Positions 58,440-64,000 of a DNA stretch of 64,000 nt are shown here, in pieces. Position 1 is the first letter of the stretch. Each line of letters starts with the position of its first letter. Made by a program: the position numbers and the translations under genes. The stretch comes from Stomorhina lunata (taxonomy: Eukaryota; Arthropoda; Insecta; Diptera; Rhiniidae), in contig OW121743.1 of assembly GCA_933228675.1 (NCBI GenBank), positions 114,129,781 to 114,193,780 on the forward strand, written 5' to 3'. The notes beneath the pieces were generated by a model. The model had not been told where the DNA came from. It was given only the letters and a program-made list of their open reading frames with translations, and searched no databases.

Positions 58440-59105
58440 ATTTAAACCCTTTATCATCATAAGAAGATGGAAACGTTATATTGGATTTGTGCTGATGTTT
58501 GTAGGGCTTAGAAATATTAGTCGGTTTAAGTATACAATCGACTCAGAATCACAATCTTTATATCTGACCGGCTGGCCGTCTGACTGGCTGGCAGTCCATG
58601 TTATTAACGCACATTTTAAGATGATTCAATGAATTTGGGAACATACATTTGTTTTAGTACAAGGATGATCTATATTAATTTTTAGACCAATACGGATCAT
58701 CAGGTACCTCCCATAAAACTGACTTCCCGAAATTAAGTTTTTGGCCCTTCATTTTATGAAATTGGGAACATACATTTTTTTTCAGTACAAGGATGATCTT
58801 TACTAATTTTTAGACCAAGACGGATCATTATATCATGTATCTCCCATAGAACTGCCTTTCCGAAATTGAGTTTTTGGCCCTTTAATGAATTTGCAAACAT
58901 ACAGTTTTTTAGTACAAAGATGATATGATGATGATATGATAAACAAAATCGTCCAAAATTTTCTTTTCGGAACATAGTTTTACGTTTCTCAAAGCCACAC
59001 ATTTGCTTTGGTCTACATGAAAATAAGCACAGATATAGCACATGATAACCGAAATCTTTATTGCTTAAAATGAATCCATATCTGATTATAGCTACCATAC
59101 AAGGA
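58440..59105 (-). repeat. DINE-1/Helentron-like repeat, copy H (decayed, internal triplication)
   Basis: Minus orientation, with remnants of the microsatellite (gaccggctggccgtctgact) and gtgctgatgtttgtagggc. A segment beginning gggaacatacatt repeats at 58637, 58764 and about 58892 (127-128 bp period), each with agtacaaggatgat and aagttttt- or gagtttttggccc words. So a 127-bp piece of the repeat was tandemly amplified. Confidence 0.6.
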
Positions 59106-59157
59106 CCACCTTTAAAATTTACTTCAGCTGCAGAAAAGTATATTTGTGTATCGGTTG

Positions 59158-60400
59158 GTTAAATTTCAAGGGCCGATGTTGATTTTGAATAAAACACAAA
59201 CTATTTAGGAAATTATTGTAATTTTATTTTATTATGATATATTGGTATTACTCAATTATGTATGGAACAAAATATCGGCCAAATGGGCGCCGCAACCACA
59301 GCGGCACACCTCGATCCGATGGTCCAAATTTTCGATGACCCTGAGGCATAATGGAGTTTCTATGCCGTTAATGTGCCGAATTATCTCATCATTTAGCTTT
59401 TGAATTGTTGCTGGCTTATCGACGTACACCTTTTCTTTTAAATAACCCCAAAGAAAAAAGTCCAACGGTGTCAAATCACATGATTCTGGCGGCCAATTGA
59501 CATCGCCATTACGTGAGATAAAAGAGCATTTGTTTTGTTAGCTGTGTGGCAAGTGGCACCGTCCTGCTGAAACCACATATCGTCCACATCCATATATTCC
59601 AATTCGGGCCATAAAAAGTTCGTTATCATCTCACGATAGCAAACACCATTCACAGTAACTGCCTGACCGGCCTCATATTGGAAAAAATACGGCCCGATGA
59701 TGCCGCCAGCCCATAAACCGCACCAAACAGTCACTCTTTGTGGGTGCATTGGTTTTTCGACAATCACTCTTGGATTCTCATTCGCCCAAATGCGGCAATT
59801 CTGTTTATTGAGAAATCCACTGAGGAGAAAATGTGCCTCATCACTGAAGATGATTTTCTTCGAAAATTGATCATCCACTGTTGCCATTTCTTGCCACCAT
59901 TCTGCCCATTCACGACGTTTGGAATGGCCAAGAGGCTTTAGTTCTTGAGCCAATTGCACCTTGTAAGCTTGTAAATGCAAGTCTTTATGCATAATGTTCA
60001 TCAACGACGAGCGTGAGAGGTGCAATTGTTGGGCACGACGACGAGTTGAGGTGGACGGCTCTTCAGCCACACTATCGCGAACAGCAGCAATATTTTCTGC
60101 AGAACGAGCTGTACGAGCATGCACTGGTGTTCTCACATCTTCTACAGACCCGGGTTGCTCGAATTTTTCCACGATTTTTGCGATTGTACGCACATTTGGA
60201 CGATCAAATTGACCAAAAAAAATGATTTGAACGCCCATTTTCATAATAAGTCTAGATAACTTTAACACGTTGTTGGATTGTGTATCTCTCCATGGTTCAA
60301 ATTGAGTAAGTCTGAAATAGAGAAATGTCAAATAAAATTCGGAAAAAAAACTTGGCGTTTAGGTGTGGTTCACATTCAACATCGGCCCTTACAATTTAAC
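59158..60400 (-). mobile_element. mariner-superfamily transposon with AAGGGCCGATGTTGA ends
   Basis: The inverse ends are gttaaatttc-AAGGGCCGATGTTGA at 59158-59182 and TCAACATCGGCCCTT-acaatttaac at 60376-60400. The total of about 1.24 kb is the usual size for a single-gene mariner-type element. It encloses the transposase pseudogene at 59256-60293. Confidence 0.85.
59256..60293 (-). pseudogene. DDD-type mariner-superfamily transposase, broken
   Basis: The start is ATG at 60293 (MERYTIQQRVKVI), closed by an in-frame TAG at 60252-60254. The frame moves at an A-run (60215-60222) before GQFDRPNVRTIAKIVEKFEQ, the N-terminal helix-turn-helix. It stays open through STRRRAQQLHLSRSSLMNI (second HTH), IIFSDEAHF (first Asp), WCGLWAGGIIGPYFF and QQDGATCHTANKTNALLS (second Asp). 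Near 59515-59525 a deletion plus frameshift leads to RNGDVNWPP and TPLDFFLWGYLKEKVY (third Asp). This protein type is abundant in insects and often annotated as a transposable-element Tc3-like or DUF4817-containing protein. Compared with what I know of the family, about 9-10 residues are lost between the second and third Asp blocks. Confidence 0.9.
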
Positions 60401-60693
60401 AATATGGACATTTTTCATAAATAAAAATATTTTTTACTCTGAAGTCCGAATAACTCCGAATCCGTTAAGCATATAGAAATGGCGACTTAAAGATAATTTT
60501 ATTTGCTATTCTATTTAGTGACTTTCGAACAACTCGTTTCAAAGATATGATAAAATTAATGGATCAGCCATTTCAAAAATGGCAAATTTAATAATAAAAA
60601 TAAAAGTAAACCAATTTAAAGAAATTAAAATTTCGATAGTTTTTATAAACAAGGGACCATTACGAAAAAAAAATTTGTGGTGATCCAATACTA

Positions 60694-60854
60694 AAAGGGT
60701 TATTCACTAATTACGTAACGCTCTTGGAGGGACGAGGGGGCTTGACTTTTGTTACGGTGAAGGAATTTCGTATGCGTGTTTCTATTAAAATGTGTTACGC
60801 AGGCGGGAGGTAAAAATCCGCAAAAATAGCGTTACGTAATTTGTGAACAGCCCC
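60694..60854. mobile_element. 161-bp MITE with TTCACnAATTACGTAACGCT ends
   Basis: The left gggttattcactaattacgt (60697 on) continues aacgct. It is the inverse of the right agcgttacgtaatttgtgaa, which continues cagcccc. A TA occurs at 60692-60693 and 60855-60856. The interior is short, with a g-rich segment (gagggacgaggggg). The ggggctgttcacaaattacg type of end is widespread in animal MITEs. Confidence 0.8.
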
Positions 60855-60954
60855 TAATCAAGTAAACGACTTTAACAAATTATATGTGTTTTAAAATTAC
60901 TTATCTGTAAACAAATTTGAAGTATCTTTACGATTTTAGGGATACTTATTTAAG

Positions 60955-61537
60955 ATACTTTTAAGAGTTGATATTGAATGAGAGTTTTAGTCAAATATGG
61001 GTTAATTTTAACATTTTCTTCGGATTTACGAGCGTTTTAGTGAATTTTGTCCCATTTAGTGCGTTTTGAGAACAGAGTTTGTATGGGTCAAATGTGGACC
61101 GATTTCAACGAAATTTGGTACAGTGATTTAAGTTTACATAATCAGTATTTCTTTTAAATTTCATGAAAAAATATTGATTTTTGTGGCCAATATATCAATT
61201 CCGGGAATTGGGACCTATGGGAGGTACCATAAATAATGGACCGATTTTAACGAATTTCAATAGCCATGGTCCCATTATCAAAAAATATGATAATGAATAT
61301 GATATGTGTCAAATTTCATAAAATTATCTTTAGAATTGCGACCTGTAGTTTGATTACAAGGTTTACATGGGGGTCCAGCCAGCCAGACGGACGGACGGAC
61401 ATCGCTAAATCGACTCAGAAAGTGATTCTAAGCTTTTGGTATACTAAAAGATGGGTCTAAGACAAATATTTCTATGCGTTACATACATCAGCACAAACTT
61501 ATAATACCCTTTCCACCTATGGTGGTGAAGGGTATAA
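60955..61537 (+). repeat. DINE-1/Helentron-like repeat, copy E (left end missing)
   Basis: It begins in the internal block near gatattgaatgagagtttta, then gatttacgagcgttttagtg. It carries a short ccagccagacggacggacgg tract and ends in the intact hairpin ataccctttccacctatggt. It lacks the left hairpin half. Confidence 0.8.
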
Positions 61538-62559
61538 AAACTGAAATCTATATTCGACTGCGTTTTTACACCACCTAAAAGTGTCATCGTTAGCATCGAG
61601 TATGACTGTAGCCAGAATTGTATTGTAGCAAATATTGATCCCAAAGAACAAAAAATTAACTTCTAAACAAAATTAGACATTGTTGGTGTCTGCTAGACTT
61701 CCACTTTAGTCGCAGAGGGTTAAATATATAGGCCAAAGACGTACGACCTAATATTATTTCTAAGGCAGAGGTAGTATTTAGTTGAGCCCCTGTAATATTG
61801 AGCAGAGCAACTCTATTAAGGTATAATTCTATCTTTAGTCCTTAAAACTTTAAATAATTCTTAATATGGAAAAATATCATAGGTTATTTTAAGTTCATAT
61901 GGATAGACATACATTCAAATGTATGTTAAAAGGAGTTTTAAAATAAAAATCATATTTTGTAACTAGAGATCCAAAAAAAAAAAAAGAAAACGATATGTTC
62001 TCATTTTACCATTAGTCCTTTGACCTCGATGGACGAGTTTTCTGTTATCAACGACTAAAGAAACTTGAAATGATTGAAGATCATAAAGATATCTTTACAT
62101 CTTAGTTTTTAATACACAAAATCCCCCTAAATAAAACAATTTTAAATTCCCATATCATCATTAAAAAATATGTAATTAAAACCAACGCATGCCAAAATAT
62201 CTGAATCAGTGTCAATCTAAAAAAAAAAAAACTAAATAAGGCTTCTTTTCTTATACAAAACTTAAAACATAAAAATAAAACATGCAAAAAAATCCTTTCA
62301 CACACTCTGTCCACAGCTTAAACAGAAAACAAGGATACAACTTTCATTCAAGAATTTTGTTTCACTTTGAAAGTAATAAATATTAAATTTTATAATAAAA
62401 AAAAACATGTTAAAGTTAAGGTATCAATGTCATGACAATTAAATCACTCGAGTGCACATCATAAGATCATCAAATTAAAGCAAATAACAAGGATTTGGAC
62501 AATTGTAGGATAACAAATTTTTATTACAAAATTTCTTAAATTAAAAAAAATTTTATAGA
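61538..62559. other. A/T-rich DNA, no gene seen
   Basis: Nothing supported. It may be intronic if the 55.9-kb gene continues to the right. Confidence 0.4.
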
Positions 62560-64000
62560 AAAAATTTCGATATAAAATTTTTTTAAGAAAAATTTTCGAT
62601 ATAAAATTTTTAAAGAAAAATTTTCAATATAAAATTTTTAAAGAAAATTTTTCAATATAAAATTTTGATAGAAAAATTTTCAGTATAAAATTGTTAAAAA
62701 AAAAATTTCAAAACAAAATTTTGAATAAAAAATTTTTATAGCAAAATTTTATGTGAAAATTTGTATAAAAAATGTTTAATATCAAATTTTTATACAAACA
62801 TTTTTGATATCAAATTTTTGTAGAAAAATTTTCGATATAAAATTTTTATAAAAAAAAAATGTCGATACAAAATTTTTAAAGAAAAATGTTTGATATAAAA
62901 TTTTTAAAGGAAATTGTTTGACACAAAATTTTTAAAGGAAAAATTTCAATATAAAATTTTTCTGTCAAAAAAATTTCCGTATAAAATATTTCTGTAGAAA
63001 AATTTATATAAAATTTTCTATAGAAGAAATTTTGATATAAATTTTTCTATGGAAAAAATTTTGATATACATTTTTCTATAGAAAAAATTTCGATATAAAT
63101 TTTTTTATAGAAAAAATTTCGATATCAATTTTTCTATAGAAAAAATTTCTATATAAATTTTTCTATAGAAAAAATTTCGATATAACTTTTTCTATAGAAA
63201 AAATTTCGATAGAAATTTTTCTATAGAAAAAATTTCTTCAAAAAAATAACAAAATAGTCGGGATGTAAATATTATTCAAAAAGAAGAGTATCTGTTACAT
63301 TTATTTATTAATGTAACAGACCAATTTATTGATAAAAAGCCAAAAAATGTTTGCGGAGAAATTTCGATATAAATTTTTCTACAGAAAAATTTTCGACATA
63401 AATTTTTCTATAGAAAAAAATTCGATATAAATTTATATATAGAAAAATTTTCGGTATAAATGTTTCTATAGAAAAAATTTCGATATACATTTTTCTATAG
63501 AAAAAATTTTGATATAAATTTTTCTATAGAAAAAATTTCGATATAAATTTTTTTATAGAAAAAATTTCGAAATAAATTTTTCTATAGAAAAAAATTTGAT
63601 ATAAATTTTTCTATAAAAAAAATTTCGATATAAATTTTTTATAGAAAAAATTTTAATATAAATTTTTCTTAAAAAAAGAATTTTGATATAAATTTTTCTA
63701 CAATTTCGATATAAATTTTTCTATAGAAAACATTTTCATATAAATTTTTTCATAGAAAAAATTTCGATATAGATTTTTTTTAATGAAATAATTTCGATAT
63801 AAATTTTTTTATAGAAAAAAATTACGATATAAATTTGTCTATAGAAAAAATTTCGATATAAATTTATCTACAGAAAAAATTTCGATATAAATTTTTTTAT
63901 AGAAATAATTTCCATATACATTTTTCTACAGAAAAAAATTTGATATAAATTTTTTTATAGAAAAAATTTCAATATAAATTTCTCCATAGAAAAATTTTCG
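62560..64000. repeat. 29-bp A/T minisatellite array 6 (runs off the window)
   Basis: Units of CTATAG-AAAAAA-TTT-CGATAT-AAA-TTTTT, 29 bp, most regular from 63010 on. There is a non-repeat interruption at about 63240-63355. The left part is degenerate, with aaagaaaaattttcaatata units. The array continues beyond the right edge. Confidence 0.92.

Noticed and set aside
1..64000. LTR retrotransposons or endogenous viral genes
   Set aside because: I looked for paired long terminal repeats, a primer-binding-site pattern and protease/integrase motifs, and saw none. The reverse transcriptase pieces are non-LTR type.

Overview
The window looks like nuclear DNA of a higher fly, probably a calyptrate (blowfly-like) species. 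This is inferred from very high A+T, 58-73 bp introns with GT/AG borders, mariner/Tc1, jockey- and RTE-type relics, and many copies of a fly-type dispersed repeat with a (GTCC)n microsatellite. No bacterial, viral or LTR-retrovirus genes were seen.

Host genes are few. (1) 17570-18076 (+) holds the last two exons of an unidentified gene. (2) 21920-28587 (-) is a complete seven-exon gene for the mitochondrial AAA/VWA protein VWA8. The exons join in frame to 1398 codons, and the two genes converge. (3) 55925-56576 (+) is a first coding exon (Ser/Asn/His-rich, about 217 codons) of a gene that continues to the right. I cannot name it.

Most of the rest is repetitive. Six long A/T minisatellite arrays (8190-12240, 18655-20215, 25715-27790, 35900-38460, 47050-48665, 62560-64000) total about 13 kb. 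They are variants of one monomer with a palindromic TTTTCTATAGAAAA core, and five of the six keep a 29-bp period. One array fills intron 3 of VWA8. Another contains a 251-bp near-perfect inverted duplication.

Mobile-element remains, left to right: a nearly intact DD37E Tc1/mariner transposase with one frameshift (2844-3834); mariner relics at 4.9-5.25, 35.3-35.7 and 52.0-52.45 kb; an RTE-like fragment (5.5-5.7 kb); a hAT-like element with six TATCGATA motifs (29849-30422); a jockey-like LINE with a 111-bp palindromic insert (31.37-33.03 kb); a foldback element with about 300-bp arms (34531-35222); a second LINE interrupted by a tRNA-derived SINE with a 15-bp target duplication (38779-39157); a three-level nest at 43.8-46.4 kb; a second DD37E copy disrupted by a CCCAGTAAGAA-ended element (50261-51710); several MITEs; and a DDD mariner-type pseudogene with inverted ends (59158-60400). 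Eight copies, full or decayed, of the DINE-1/Helentron-like repeat are scattered throughout.

The window therefore reads as a gene-poor region shaped by transposition and minisatellite expansion. The observations most worth checking are the shared 29-bp array family and its rearrangements, the hAT-like element carrying DREF-type sites upstream of VWA8, the nested TIR element with a spliced-looking gene fragment, and the VWA8 form that lacks the long middle region of the vertebrate protein.
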